Below, one piece after another: positions 1-9,858 of a stretch of DNA of 64,000 bases. The notes beneath the pieces were generated by a model. It did not search any database and was not told the origin of the DNA. It saw only the letters and a list, made by a program, of their open reading frames with translations. Within the stretch, counting starts at the first letter, position 1, and the number at the start of each line of letters is the position of its first letter. The translations under genes were made by a program, and so were the position numbers. This DNA comes from Monocercomonoides exilis (taxonomy: Eukaryota > Preaxostyla > Oxymonadida > Polymastigidae): contig LSRY02000002.1 of the NCBI GenBank assembly GCA_001643675.2, positions 99,501-163,500 on the forward strand, given 5' to 3'.

Positions 1-2938
1 GCGACACTTGCGAGCGTTGTGTTGCCTGCGGAGTGGCAAAATGAGCAGCAAAGGATGAATTAAATCCAATCGAGCTTGAGCCGCTGGGAGTCATCCCTTC
101 TCTCATTCCAAACTTTGCGTCGTTTCCTCTTCCGAGTGTGTTTCCAAGCTGAGAAATTGGCAGGTCAGTCAGAACTCTCTCAAACAAGCGAATGCGCGAT
201 GCCTGTATGCAGCACCGTTTGATATGCAGCAGGGCATTCCGCAAAGGCGTCGATATAAACAGAAGTCTGCTGTCCACTCCCAAATGGCCTCGCCGATAAA
301 CATGGCTGCTGATCAGCTTTTTCCACAGACCAAAATACTTCCTCAGCCGAAACTTGCTGAAAAATGACTTCTTTCGCAGTGCTTCGAATATCTTTTTCTC
401 TTCAATCCACTGCGCAGTTGGTATCAGCTCTGTTGTTGTCTCTTTCCTTCTTGGAATGCCATCCACTCCTCCAACAACCTGTCCAGGAGAAGGCCCCTTG
501 TCAACAACATGCATCAGCCCATTCACTGAGAGTGTGAAAAAGTCTCTGAAGTTGACGTCTTTCTCTTCGATGATCCGAAGAGTGTAGCTGTTTTGCTCCT
601 TCTCCGCTGGATCGTAGCCCAAATAGACAAAATCATAGCTGTTTGGAGTCAGCGACTGATACGCCAGAAACGTCGATGGTGCTGCGAGATCGGCATGTGA
701 CAGCAGAAGTGTCAATTCGGGTGGAACTGGGCGGACAGCGCGCGAGCGGAAGAGCGATGCAGAAGAAGCTGCAGAGGAAGAGGAGGAAGACATGCCAACA
801 ATTTGTCGCGGCGTGGAGACTGTGAGACGAGGAGCAAAAGACGATGCAGTGGTGACAGTCGATGTTATAGAAGAAACAGATGCTGAAGATGAAGGCCTCT
901 GAGGAGCAATCGAAGAAAGTGTGGAGAGCATAGAATTCTGTGTTCGAGCAGTTGACTGAGCAGAAGACGAGGTTGGACGCATGCCTTTGGAAGAGGCGCG
1001 AGCAGAGTGTTTAAGTGCTGTTGGTGTGGATGGCGTTGCTGTTGCAACATGTGTGTTGTTTGAGTCATTCAACTCAGAAGAAGCTGTTTGATGTGTTGGA
1101 GCTGATATGCTTGAAGAAGCAGGAGAGTTGCTTCTGTGTCTGGGAGAGGAAGAGCGAGAATGTTGAGAGCGTTTAGCGGGTGTTGGAGTTCTGAGAAGAG
1201 AAGAAGTTTTGCCAGACGGCTGTGAAGTGGACGAGAGGAGTGAAGTGGGCGAAGGAGGCAGAGCGGGAAGCGAAGTGGATTGGAGAGAGGATTCTGATGT
1301 GGATGAGAAGGACGAAGATGTTGCTGCTGAAGTGGCTGAAGTGGCGTGTGAAGTGGAGCGAGGTGTTGATGACTGAAATGGATGTGGTTGAGACAGATAA
1401 GATGAAGTGTCAGTGGAAGGTGCTGAGGAAGATGACTGGCTTTTGGCAATGAGATCGTCAATTCTGCTTTCTTCATTCCAAATTCCTTCAGATGATTCAG
1501 ACAGACTTTCCAGTCCATCGCTGCTGTTTTCTTTTCCTTTCTCGATTCTGCCATCTATCCCTTCTCTTTCGTTGTCTTTCTTCTTTTCCTCTGATTCTTC
1601 GTTTCCCTTCTTGCCTTGTGATTCCTCGCCACTGATGCTACCATGAGCTGAGCTGGGTCTGCTGGCAGTTCGCATCAAATGCCCGCTGCCTGCACTCTGC
1701 GGACGATGAAGTCGCAGGCCCTCCATTTTTGCCTGGTTTTCTTTCTCTTTCATCAAACGCAGCATTTCCCGCTCGCGTCTCTTCCGAATTGTCTGCTTGT
1801 TGACTTCTTCCTTCAAAATATATCCTGATTTTGTTTTTGTTCCTGTTTTAAGAAGAAGCTTGTCAAGCAGTGAAATATCATGCAAAGAAGACGTAAATAG
1901 ATCAGGGCGAGTAACCAGTGGTTTGAATGTTCCAGAAAATGATTGATCACTTGCTGGAAGTCTTTCAAATGAGAGATTCTTTTCTTTTTCTTCTGTGTCG
2001 GATGTCAATTCTGAAGATGTGAGAATGTTTAAAGGTGGAGAAAGTGAAGAACGATTAATAGAAGGAGAAAAGCCCAATGATGGCGAATCCGATTGAAAAG
2101 TCGGTGATTCTGAAAGAGGAGGTTGATCATAATTTGTGTTCTCCAGCTGCGTTGGTAGCGCATGTTGTTTTGTTTTGTCCTGCCTGCTCTGCCGCGAACT
2201 GTATTGTGAAGATTGATCAGAAGATGACAAAGATGATGCTGTTTGTTCTGTTGGTGCATAACTTGGATTTATTTTATTCGAACTTGGAATAGAAGGTGCG
2301 CACGTTATTCCATAAGGAGATCTTAGTGCTGAATGAGGTCTGTTTGAAGGTTTTCGAAGATCACTTACGGTGGCAACAGAAAAGCGCAGCGGATCAGATC
2401 TATTTCGCATAGAGGACGATGAAAGCGGTCTTTGCTGTGTTGATGAATGTATATTAGTAATGTCTGTAGAAGAAGGAATTTCAACAGAAGAAGTTAACGA
2501 AGGGGATGAAAGAAAACTTATTGAATGCATCAATTCTTCATTTCTATTGGGAAATAAGGACGAATTTCGATATGATACGGATGAAGAAGATCGAACTCCA
2601 ACTGAAGAAGCACGTTGCGATGAGCGAAACATTACAGACGATGCATCAGGAGTTTGAGATCGAAAAGATGATTGAACAGAAAATACAGAGTGTGGCGTTG
2701 ATAATCCAGCAGGTGCCAAGGAACGTCTATAGGACTTGGTAGCAGAGCTTATGGATAAAGGTTGCGATTGAATGTAAGAGCCAGGAAAAACAGAATTTGA
2801 TGGTTTAAGTTGTTGAAATGATTTATCATAACTGTTCAATCGTGATTGGCTTCCTCGTTTTAAGGTCGATAAAAATAGTGCGTCTTTAAGAGAAGGGATT
2901 TGTTTCTGTTCTCTTTCGGTCCCTTGTTCCCTGCTCAT
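1..2938 (-). CDS. Dynein heavy chain, N-terminal part (partial, runs off left edge)
   Basis: Open for 979 codons from the ATG at 2938 to the window edge with no stop. I translated it by hand. Residues 1 to about 750 are Ser/Pro/Thr-rich low complexity with a short basic stretch around residues 370-420. From about residue 769 the protein becomes ordered and matches the tail region of axonemal inner-arm dynein heavy chains (DNAH6/DNAH14-type): motifs include DFVYLGYDP, FFTLSVNGLMHVV, a basic block FRLRKYFGLWKK near residue 872, then LLFISTPLRNALLHIKRCC. In that family this segment is followed by the linker and six AAA modules, which would lie left of the window. Role: ATP-driven minus-end microtubule motor in the flagellum. 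Odd point: the roughly 760-residue disordered leader is longer than I expect for the family. An intron in the leader cannot be excluded. Family call is from recognition, not a search. Confidence 0.7.
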   Translation of the reverse strand, partial: MSREQGTEREQKQIPSLKDALFLSTLKRGSQSRLNSYDKSFQQLKPSNSVFPGSYIQSQPLSISSATKSYRRSLAPAGLSTPHSVFSVQSSFRSQTPDASSVMFRSSQRASSVGVRSSSSVSYRNSSLFPNRNEELMHSISFLSSPSLTSSVEIPSSTDITNIHSSTQQRPLSSSSMRNRSDPLRFSVATVSDLRKPSNRPHSALRSPYGITCAPSIPSSNKINPSYAPTEQTASSLSSSDQSSQYSSRQSRQDKTKQHALPTQLENTNYDQPPLSESPTFQSDSPSLGFSPSINRSSLSPPLNILTSSELTSDTEEKEKNLSFERLPASDQSFSGTFKPLVTRPDLFTSSLHDISLLDKLLLKTGTKTKSGYILKEEVNKQTIRKRREREMLRLMKEKENQAKMEGLRLHRPQSAGSGHLMRTASRPSSAHGSISGEESQGKKGNEESEEKKKDNEREGIDGRIEKGKENSSDGLESLSESSEGIWNEESRIDDLIAKSQSSSSAPSTDTSSYLSQPHPFQSSTPRSTSHATSATSAATSSSFSSTSESSLQSTSLPALPPSPTSLLSSTSQPSGKTSSLLRTPTPAKRSQHSRSSSPRHRSNSPASSSISAPTHQTASSELNDSNNTHVATATPSTPTALKHSARASSKGMRPTSSSAQSTARTQNSMLSTLSSIAPQRPSSSASVSSITSTVTTASSFAPRLTVSTPRQIVGMSSSSSSAASSASLFRSRAVRPVPPELTLLLSHADLAAPSTFLAYQSLTPNSYDFVYLGYDPAEKEQNSYTLRIIEEKDVNFRDFFTLSVNGLMHVVDKGPSPGQVVGGVDGIPRRKETTTELIPTAQWIEEKKIFEALRKKSFFSKFRLRKYFGLWKKLISSHVYRRGHLGVDSRLLFISTPLRNALLHIKRCCIQASRIRLFERVLTDLPISQLGNTLGRGNDAKFGMREGMTPSGSSSIGFNSSFAAHFATPQATQRSQVS

Positions 2939-3188
2939 TTAGAAATTTTATGAACCAAATATTTCCCATTGTATATTTTTTTTGAAAATGTTCAAATTTT
3001 TTCTATTTATTGAAATTGGAAAAATAACTTTTGAGCAAACACAGTCTTTGTTGAACAGAATTGAAATTGAATACATGAACGTTGAAAAAACTTAAAGCTT
3101 ACTATATGAACAATTATTTTAATACTCTTTTTTATTGAGAGATAAAAGGCTCATTAATAACAGTTATTCGCTTTTATAAGTTATTGAT

Positions 3189-3229
<41 letters not shown>

Positions 3230-3688
3230 CGAATACGAATTCCATTTGTGTTCAAAAATAAAAGAAATATTGTTTAGTTTAACAAAAAGTGAAAAAATGT
3301 TCCAACTTATTTTAACCTTTGTTATGAAAAAAATATAAAGAATGAAAAGTCATTCATTGAATTTTTCAAAACGTATTTCTTTATATATTTTTATCAAAAA
3401 AACATTTGCCTTTTGACAATTGAATACATGTTGCGTTCTGAATTTGTCAATTTATGAATATTTAAAGCAATTATCTCAATTTGTTCCATTCATTTTCATC
3501 TTAAACAATAAAAAGAAACATCCTTCAATATTTGAAAAGAAGACATTCGTTGCATATCTTTCAAAAAGTCTCAAATATGAAGAGATATAAATTTGTATTT
3601 TATAAAAAAAACACAAACATTCTTTTTCTTTTTTTTTAAAATAATTAATTGTATGAAATAAATATAAATAAAAAGCAAAGTGCATTAT
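2939..3688. other. AT-rich intergenic DNA between dynein and the actin inverted repeat
   Basis: No convincing gene. It is the 5' flank of the minus-strand dynein gene and contains a 33-base poly(A) run. A 79-codon minus-strand frame at 3476-3715 is Phe/Lys/Tyr-rich and looks like chance in AT-rich DNA. Confidence 0.7.
3193..3225 (+). repeat. Poly(A) homopolymer, 33 bases
   Basis: An uninterrupted A run in AT-rich intergenic DNA. It has no visible retroelement body attached. Homopolymers of this length are prone to sequencing and assembly length errors. Confidence 0.95.
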
Positions 3689-3897
3689 ACAACGAACGTG
3701 ACGAGATATTTGCACAATAGAAGAAATTATCTTTTATGGAATTTATTCTTCTTCACACACTTCAAAAAATTATTGAAAATTTTTTCAAAACCAAATATGA
3801 AAAATAATAGGGGTTAGATCAAATTAAAACAAAATCTTATTTAAGATAGTTACGAAACTCTCAATCTCATAAATAAAAATAGATTTGAATAATAAAC

Positions 3898-5031
3898 ATG
3901 TCTGACGATTCTTCAACACTTTCACTTGTTATTGATAATGGATCTGGGATGTGCAAAGCTGGGAATGCTGGTGAAGATGCACCAAGAGCTGTTTTTCCAA
4001 GCATTATTGGTCGTCCAAGAACAACATCAATTATTATTGGCTCAGGTGATAAAGAGTGCTATATTGGAGATGAGGCCCAGTTGAGGAGAGGAATTCTAGA
4101 GTTACACTATCCAATTGATCATGGAATTGTAAATAACTGGGAGGAAATGGAAATGATTTGGCATCACACTTATTTCAATGAATTGCGTGTACGTCCTGAA
4201 GAACATCCTGTGTTGCTTACTGAAGCTCCGTTGAACCCAAAGGCAAACAGAGAGAAGATGACAACAATTATGTTTGAAACGTTTAACGTTCCTGCAATGT
4301 ATGTTCAGATACAAGCGGTGCTATCGCTGTACTCAACTGGACGAACAACTGGAGTGGTTGTGGATTCTGGAGATGGTGTGACACATACAGTGCCAATATA
4401 TGAAGGGTACAACTTGCCACATGCCGTAAGGAGAATGGATCTTGCAGGAAGAGATCTTACAGACATGATGATGAGGATATTGTTGGAGAGAGGATACTCA
4501 TTTAGAACATCGGCAGAGCGTGAAATTGTGCGAGATATCAAAGAAAAATTGTGTTATGTTGCTCTTGATTTTAATGCTGAGATGGAAAAGGCAGCCTCAT
4601 CATCAGCAATTGACAAAAATTATGAGATGCCAGATGGTCAGATACTTACGATTGGAAATGAAAGATTTAGATGCCCAGAGACTCTGTTTCAACCCAATTT
4701 GATTCATATGGAGGAGACTGGAATACATGAAAAGACTTACGAATCTATCATGAAGTGCGATGTTGATATCAGGCGTGATTTGTATGGAGAAGTTGTGATG
4801 TCTGGTGGAACAACCATGTTTAGCGGTATTGCCGAGAGACTGCACAAGGAACTCACAGCTCTTGCACCGTCCTCAATGAAAGTTCAAATTTCAGCTCAAC
4901 CTGAGCGCAAATATTGCGTGTGGATCGGAGGTTCTATTCTTGCATCTCTTAACACATTCCAGCAAATGTGGATATCAAAGGAAGAATATGATGAATGTGG
5001 TGCTTCTATTGTGCATAAGAAATGTTTTTGA
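3898..5031 (+). CDS. Actin, copy 1
   Basis: Complete intronless 377-residue actin, the normal family length (375-377). It begins with a short acidic/Ser N-terminus, then [12 protein letters not shown], the phosphate-1 nucleotide loop. [13 protein letters not shown] is the phosphate-2 loop, [18 protein letters not shown] is the conserved core helix, MSGGTTMF is the adenosine motif, and [10 protein letters not shown] and the C-terminal IVHKKCF are family hallmarks. Actin polymerises into ATP-dependent filaments. Residues near the DNase-I loop and just before it ([16 protein letters not shown]) differ clearly from conventional actin, and several usually invariant sites are changed, so this is a moderately divergent actin, not an actin-related protein. 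The start is ATG with AATAAAC before it. An identical protein is encoded by the mirror copy at 7951-9084; the two are convergent. Confidence 0.97.
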   Translation: MSDDSSTLSLVIDNGSGMCKAGNAGEDAPRAVFPSIIGRPRTTSIIIGSGDKECYIGDEAQLRRGILELHYPIDHGIVNNWEEMEMIWHHTYFNELRVRPEEHPVLLTEAPLNPKANREKMTTIMFETFNVPAMYVQIQAVLSLYSTGRTTGVVVDSGDGVTHTVPIYEGYNLPHAVRRMDLAGRDLTDMMMRILLERGYSFRTSAEREIVRDIKEKLCYVALDFNAEMEKAASSSAIDKNYEMPDGQILTIGNERFRCPETLFQPNLIHMEETGIHEKTYESIMKCDVDIRRDLYGEVVMSGGTTMFSGIAERLHKELTALAPSSMKVQISAQPERKYCVWIGGSILASLNTFQQMWISKEEYDECGASIVHKKCF

Positions 5032-6076
5032 GATAAGCATATTCTCATTCTGTTGCAAGTTTTCAAAATTAAATTGAGAAAAGGAATAGGCAAGGATATG
5101 CAGCCATGTTTATGTGTATCTTTCCATTTCTTTAAACGTTTAGTGCGATCTAGTTTATTGTTTGAGTTTGTATTTTCTTTAATAAGTTACTATTTTTGTA
5201 GAATATTTAATTTTTTTATTAAATATTGTTAGTTTAAGTTTTTTTGTAATTATTTGTTTTAATGTCGACATATTTTAATTTTATTGATTTTTTACCAAAA
5301 TTTGCCTTTTATGTTTTCCTGTTAAGTGGAAAAATATGATTGTTTGTTGAATAATTAAGTCTCTCTTTATTATTTAAATAAATTTGAAACATTGTTAAAA
5401 ACAAAAATGGATATGAATTTATTTCTATCAATTTACATGGTTGCACAAATAAATATTCATAATAAGAATTTTCACTACCAAATTAATAATTTCAAATATT
5501 TCCAATTGAAAAAAAAATTTCAAAATAAAAAAAAAAAAAAAAATTATAAAAAATAATAATTGTTTAAAATTCATTTGGGACAAAATATTTTTCTTTATGA
5601 ATTTTGTTCCATTCTTCTCTAACAAACATTTTTCTCAATTTTTGAATTTTTCTGGAATTATTTGCATCGTTACGATTGATTTATAATGAAATGATTGAAG
5701 AAAAAGTTTGGAACAAATCTCAGTTTTTTTTCATAATTGCAAAATTTTTGCCCCATTTGTTTAAAATGTTTATGACAAACTCATGATAATTCCAATGTTT
5801 AAGGGAAAGTTAAATTTTTTGTAAAATATCATTTGATCCTGAATATGTTTTTTACTGTTGAACAGAAAATTATTATTATGTTTGCAAATTATTTCATTTT
5901 CGGTAATTTCTAGTGTGGTGATTTATTTATCCGGGTAAAATATTTATTTACTATTTTGTAATAAATTTCAATAGAAAACTGGCAATGATTGCAATATCAA
6001 TAAATAATTGCAAATTTAATAGTTTCAAACAAAACTTTTTTCAATTGACTTAATCTCAAGATGAAGTGAATTTTTT
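5032..6076. other. 3' flank of actin copy 1 (inside the inverted repeat)
   Basis: AT-rich with no credible gene. Part of it (about 5580-5760) resembles 50945-51130 near the NTPase-TBC gene, suggesting an old dispersed repeat. The segment is mirrored on the other side of the spacer. Confidence 0.6.
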
Positions 6077-6908
6077 GCTTTTTCGAAAAAAGTTTCCCAT
6101 TTATTCTTGGCTTTTTCTGCTTTTATTTCACAACAAATCTAACATTACTGCACAAATCTTTTTAGATTATCAAAAAAACAAAAATGATTCGAAAATGTTG
6201 TGTGGAACAAAATTCAGAAACATTTCTATTTTGTCTCATATGGGTTATTCATTTTGAAAAGTTGCAAATGCTTTATTTTCAATTGAAGAAAATTTTCATG
6301 TTTTTCTCAAATTTCTGTTTCCACTGACGAATCTTCTTTGGAATGTCTGAACTAGCATTATGCAGAAATGGTTTCCGTATTTGTGAAGCTTGTTGCATGT
6401 GGGTTATTATTTTTGAAATCATAACTTTTTTTCGGTGTGTTGATAATTTTGAAAATTTCAAGAAATAGAAAATATAATTTTCCTTAATATGTTTTATTCA
6501 TCTCATTTGTCTAAATTGAAAATGGATGATGTGAAAAAATTACAGAGATGTTTTTAATTGGAGTTTTCTCTTTTCTGTGTTCATTAACAAGCATTAGAAG
6601 TGAAAATTCAAACCGAAATGAGCAAAATATTTTGCTTCAGGCATATTTTATTGAAAAATTATGCACTTTTCAATGACTTTTTTATTCAAAAAACCATAAT
6701 AAAAAAGTGTTCATTTTTTGACATTCGCTGAATTTCACAATTCTTTATGTTATGATTTCAACGATGCCTGTTTATGGATATGAAAATCAAATTTATTTTG
6801 AAATCTGAGAAAGTGAAATAAAGGAATGAGTAAAACAACTTTTTTGAGCTATGTTCATTAAAAGCTTAAAACTCCTTATTTCACAATTAATTTATTTTAA
6901 AAATAGAA
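6077..6908. other. Unique spacer of the actin inverted repeat
   Basis: About 830 bp not mirrored between arms. It is AT-rich with no open gene. Two parts resemble DNA in or next to the transposon at 61-63 kb: 6396-6440 is like 61245-61285, and about 6565-6860 is like about 61806-62040. It therefore seems to be built partly from decayed transposon DNA. Confidence 0.75.
6565..6860 (+). mobile_element. Decayed fragment of a Merlin-like transposon
   Basis: Read side by side, this stretch follows 61806-62040, the zinc-ribbon end and following part of the Merlin-like transposase. Shared landmarks are GAGCAAAATATTTTGCTTC against GAGGCAAAATATTTCACTTC, then TTTTTTGACATTCG, then GATTTCAACGATGCCTG, then TTTTGAAATCTGA. 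The reading frame is destroyed by stops and indels. I saw no terminal repeats here, so it is a fragment, not a whole element. Confidence 0.65.
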
Positions 6909-9293
6909 AAAAAATTCACTTCATCTTGAGATTAAGTCAATTGAAAAAAGTTTTGTTTGAAACTATTAAATTTGCAATTATTTATTGATATTGCAATCAT
7001 TGCCAGTTTTCTATTGAAATTTATTACAAAATAGTAAATAAATATTTTACCCGGATAAATAAATCACCACACTAGAAATTACCGAAAATGAAATAATTTG
7101 CAAACATAATAATAATTTTCTGTTCAACAGTAAAAAACATATTCAGGATCAAATGATATTTTACAAAAAATTTAACTTTCCCTTAAACATTGGAATTATC
7201 ATGAGTTTGTCATAAACATTTTAAACAAATGGGGCAAAAATTTTGCAATTATGAAAAAAAACTGAGATTTGTTCCAAACTTTTTCTTCAATCATTTCATT
7301 ATAAATCAATCGTAACGATGCAAATAATTCCAGAAAAATTCAAAAATTGAGAAAAATGTTTGTTAGAGAAGAATGGAACAAAATTCATAAAGAAAAATAT
7401 TTTGTCCCAAATGAATTTTAAACAATTATTATTTTTTATAATTTTTTTTTTTTTTTTATTTTGAAATTTTTTTTCAATTGGAAATATTTGAAATTATTAA
7501 TTTGGTAGTGAAAATTCTTATTATGAATATTTATTTGTGCAACCATGTAAATTGATAGAAATAAATTCATATCCATTTTTGTTTTTAACAATGTTTCAAA
7601 TTTATTTAAATAATAAAGAGAGACTTAATTATTCAACAAACAATCATATTTTTCCACTTAACAGGAAAACATAAAAGGCAAATTTTGGTAAAAAATCAAT
7701 AAAATTAAAATATGTCGACATTAAAACAAATAATTACAAAAAACTTAAACTAACAATATTTAATAAAAAAATTAAATATTCTACAAAAATAGTAACTTAT
7801 TAAAGAAAATACAAACTCAAACAATAAACTAGATCGCACTAAACGTTTAAAGAAATGGAAAGATACACATAAACATGGCTGCATATCCTTGCCTATTCCT
7901 TTTCTCAATTTAATTTTGAAAACTTGCAACAGAATGAGAATATGCTTATCTCAAAAACATTTCTTATGCACAATAGAAGCACCACATTCATCATATTCTT
8001 CCTTTGATATCCACATTTGCTGGAATGTGTTAAGAGATGCAAGAATAGAACCTCCGATCCACACGCAATATTTGCGCTCAGGTTGAGCTGAAATTTGAAC
8101 TTTCATTGAGGACGGTGCAAGAGCTGTGAGTTCCTTGTGCAGTCTCTCGGCAATACCGCTAAACATGGTTGTTCCACCAGACATCACAACTTCTCCATAC
8201 AAATCACGCCTGATATCAACATCGCACTTCATGATAGATTCGTAAGTCTTTTCATGTATTCCAGTCTCCTCCATATGAATCAAATTGGGTTGAAACAGAG
8301 TCTCTGGGCATCTAAATCTTTCATTTCCAATCGTAAGTATCTGACCATCTGGCATCTCATAATTTTTGTCAATTGCTGATGATGAGGCTGCCTTTTCCAT
8401 CTCAGCATTAAAATCAAGAGCAACATAACACAATTTTTCTTTGATATCTCGCACAATTTCACGCTCTGCCGATGTTCTAAATGAGTATCCTCTCTCCAAC
8501 AATATCCTCATCATCATGTCTGTAAGATCTCTTCCTGCAAGATCCATTCTCCTTACGGCATGTGGCAAGTTGTACCCTTCATATATTGGCACTGTATGTG
8601 TCACACCATCTCCAGAATCCACAACCACTCCAGTTGTTCGTCCAGTTGAGTACAGCGATAGCACCGCTTGTATCTGAACATACATTGCAGGAACGTTAAA
8701 CGTTTCAAACATAATTGTTGTCATCTTCTCTCTGTTTGCCTTTGGGTTCAACGGAGCTTCAGTAAGCAACACAGGATGTTCTTCAGGACGTACACGCAAT
8801 TCATTGAAATAAGTGTGATGCCAAATCATTTCCATTTCCTCCCAGTTATTTACAATTCCATGATCAATTGGATAGTGTAACTCTAGAATTCCTCTCCTCA
8901 ACTGGGCCTCATCTCCAATATAGCACTCTTTATCACCTGAGCCAATAATAATTGATGTTGTTCTTGGACGACCAATAATGCTTGGAAAAACAGCTCTTGG
9001 TGCATCTTCACCAGCATTCCCAGCTTTGCACATCCCAGATCCATTATCAATAACAAGTGAAAGTGTTGAAGAATCGTCAGACATGTTTATTATTCAAATC
9101 TATTTTTATTTATGAGATTGAGAGTTTCGTAACTATCTTAAATAAGATTTTGTTTTAATTTGATCTAACCCCTATTATTTTTCATATTTGGTTTTGAAAA
9201 AATTTTCAATAATTTTTTGAAGTGTGTGAAGAAGAATAAATTCCATAAAAGATAATTTCTTCTATTGTGCAAATATCTCGTCATGTTCGTTGT
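6909..9293 (-). repeat. Right arm of the actin inverted repeat
   Basis: Mirror image of 3689-6076. The two actin genes point toward each other inside the repeat. Outside 9293 the flanking sequence no longer matches the left flank. An old duplication would show scattered substitutions; I saw only one substitution near the outer edge and small length differences, so the copy is recent, is held identical by gene conversion, or is an assembly product. Confidence 0.95.
7951..9084 (-). CDS. Actin, copy 2 (identical protein to copy 1)
   Basis: Encodes the same 377 residues as copy 1, with the same nucleotide-binding loops and C-terminal IVHKKCF. It lies tail-to-tail with copy 1 and has the same 209 bp of upstream sequence, so both copies should share promoter-proximal signals. 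No intron and no frameshift. Identity at protein level is complete; sampled nucleotide positions also agree. Confidence 0.97.
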   Translation of the reverse strand: MSDDSSTLSLVIDNGSGMCKAGNAGEDAPRAVFPSIIGRPRTTSIIIGSGDKECYIGDEAQLRRGILELHYPIDHGIVNNWEEMEMIWHHTYFNELRVRPEEHPVLLTEAPLNPKANREKMTTIMFETFNVPAMYVQIQAVLSLYSTGRTTGVVVDSGDGVTHTVPIYEGYNLPHAVRRMDLAGRDLTDMMMRILLERGYSFRTSAEREIVRDIKEKLCYVALDFNAEMEKAASSSAIDKNYEMPDGQILTIGNERFRCPETLFQPNLIHMEETGIHEKTYESIMKCDVDIRRDLYGEVVMSGGTTMFSGIAERLHKELTALAPSSMKVQISAQPERKYCVWIGGSILASLNTFQQMWISKEEYDECGASIVHKKCF

Positions 9294-9858
9294 TTCACAT
9301 ACATTTCTTTTTATTGCATTAGTTTTTAATTTTTGATTAAATTTCAAATAGAGGGAATTTATGAATTTCAAAATTTGCAGAGAAATAATGTTGAATTGAA
9401 CAAATGGATTTTGATATCAAGAAATAAATGAGATTTTTTATCATATTCGAAAGCTTATTAATCAAACATTTTAAAAGATATAATCTGCGAAAGAAAAAAA
9501 TAATGTTATTCTCTTTTGTTTAAAATAAAGAATTAACCAAAATTGAGAATTCAAAGGTGATAAAAATGAATTGAGACAAAAAATTATTACAACACGAAAA
9601 ATTCTTTGTGACAGTTCTAAAAATCAATTACAAAAACCACGAAATATGATAATTGGAAATTATTACAAAAAAACATTCAAACACAAAAAGATGTAATTTA
9701 TTTCTATATTTTGCAAATAATCTAATTCAAAACAACAAAACTATTTCTCCAAAAGTAATCAAATTGTATTCATCTTCAATCCGATTACTGCAATTTCTTT
9801 CCAAAAAAATAATAACATTTCTTATTTTAATGATAAAACAAGCAAGTCCCTCTGCATT
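9294..9858. other. AT-rich intergenic DNA
   Basis: Lies between the actin repeat and the 3' end of the large minus-strand gene. The open frames here are AT-rich and Lys/Asn/Ile-biased or continue antisense into the neighbouring gene. No gene is supported. Confidence 0.7.

Larger units (their letters stand above)
3689..6076 (+). repeat. Left arm of a large inverted repeat carrying actin
   Basis: The reverse complement of 6909-9293 matches this arm almost perfectly. Actin coordinates mirror around a sum of 12982 (3898 with 9084, 5031 with 7951), while the inner edge mirrors around 12985, so the arms differ by about 3 bp in total; two of these are one-base differences in A/T homopolymers (near 5506 and 5527). 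Near the outer edge there is one mismatch (3698 against 9284), and matching stops past 3689/9293. The arm contains 209 bp upstream of actin, the gene, and about 1045 bp of 3' flank. Confidence 0.95.

Noticed and set aside
3898-9084. One actin copy as a pseudogene
   Set aside because: Both copies encode the same complete 377 residues with no stop or frameshift.
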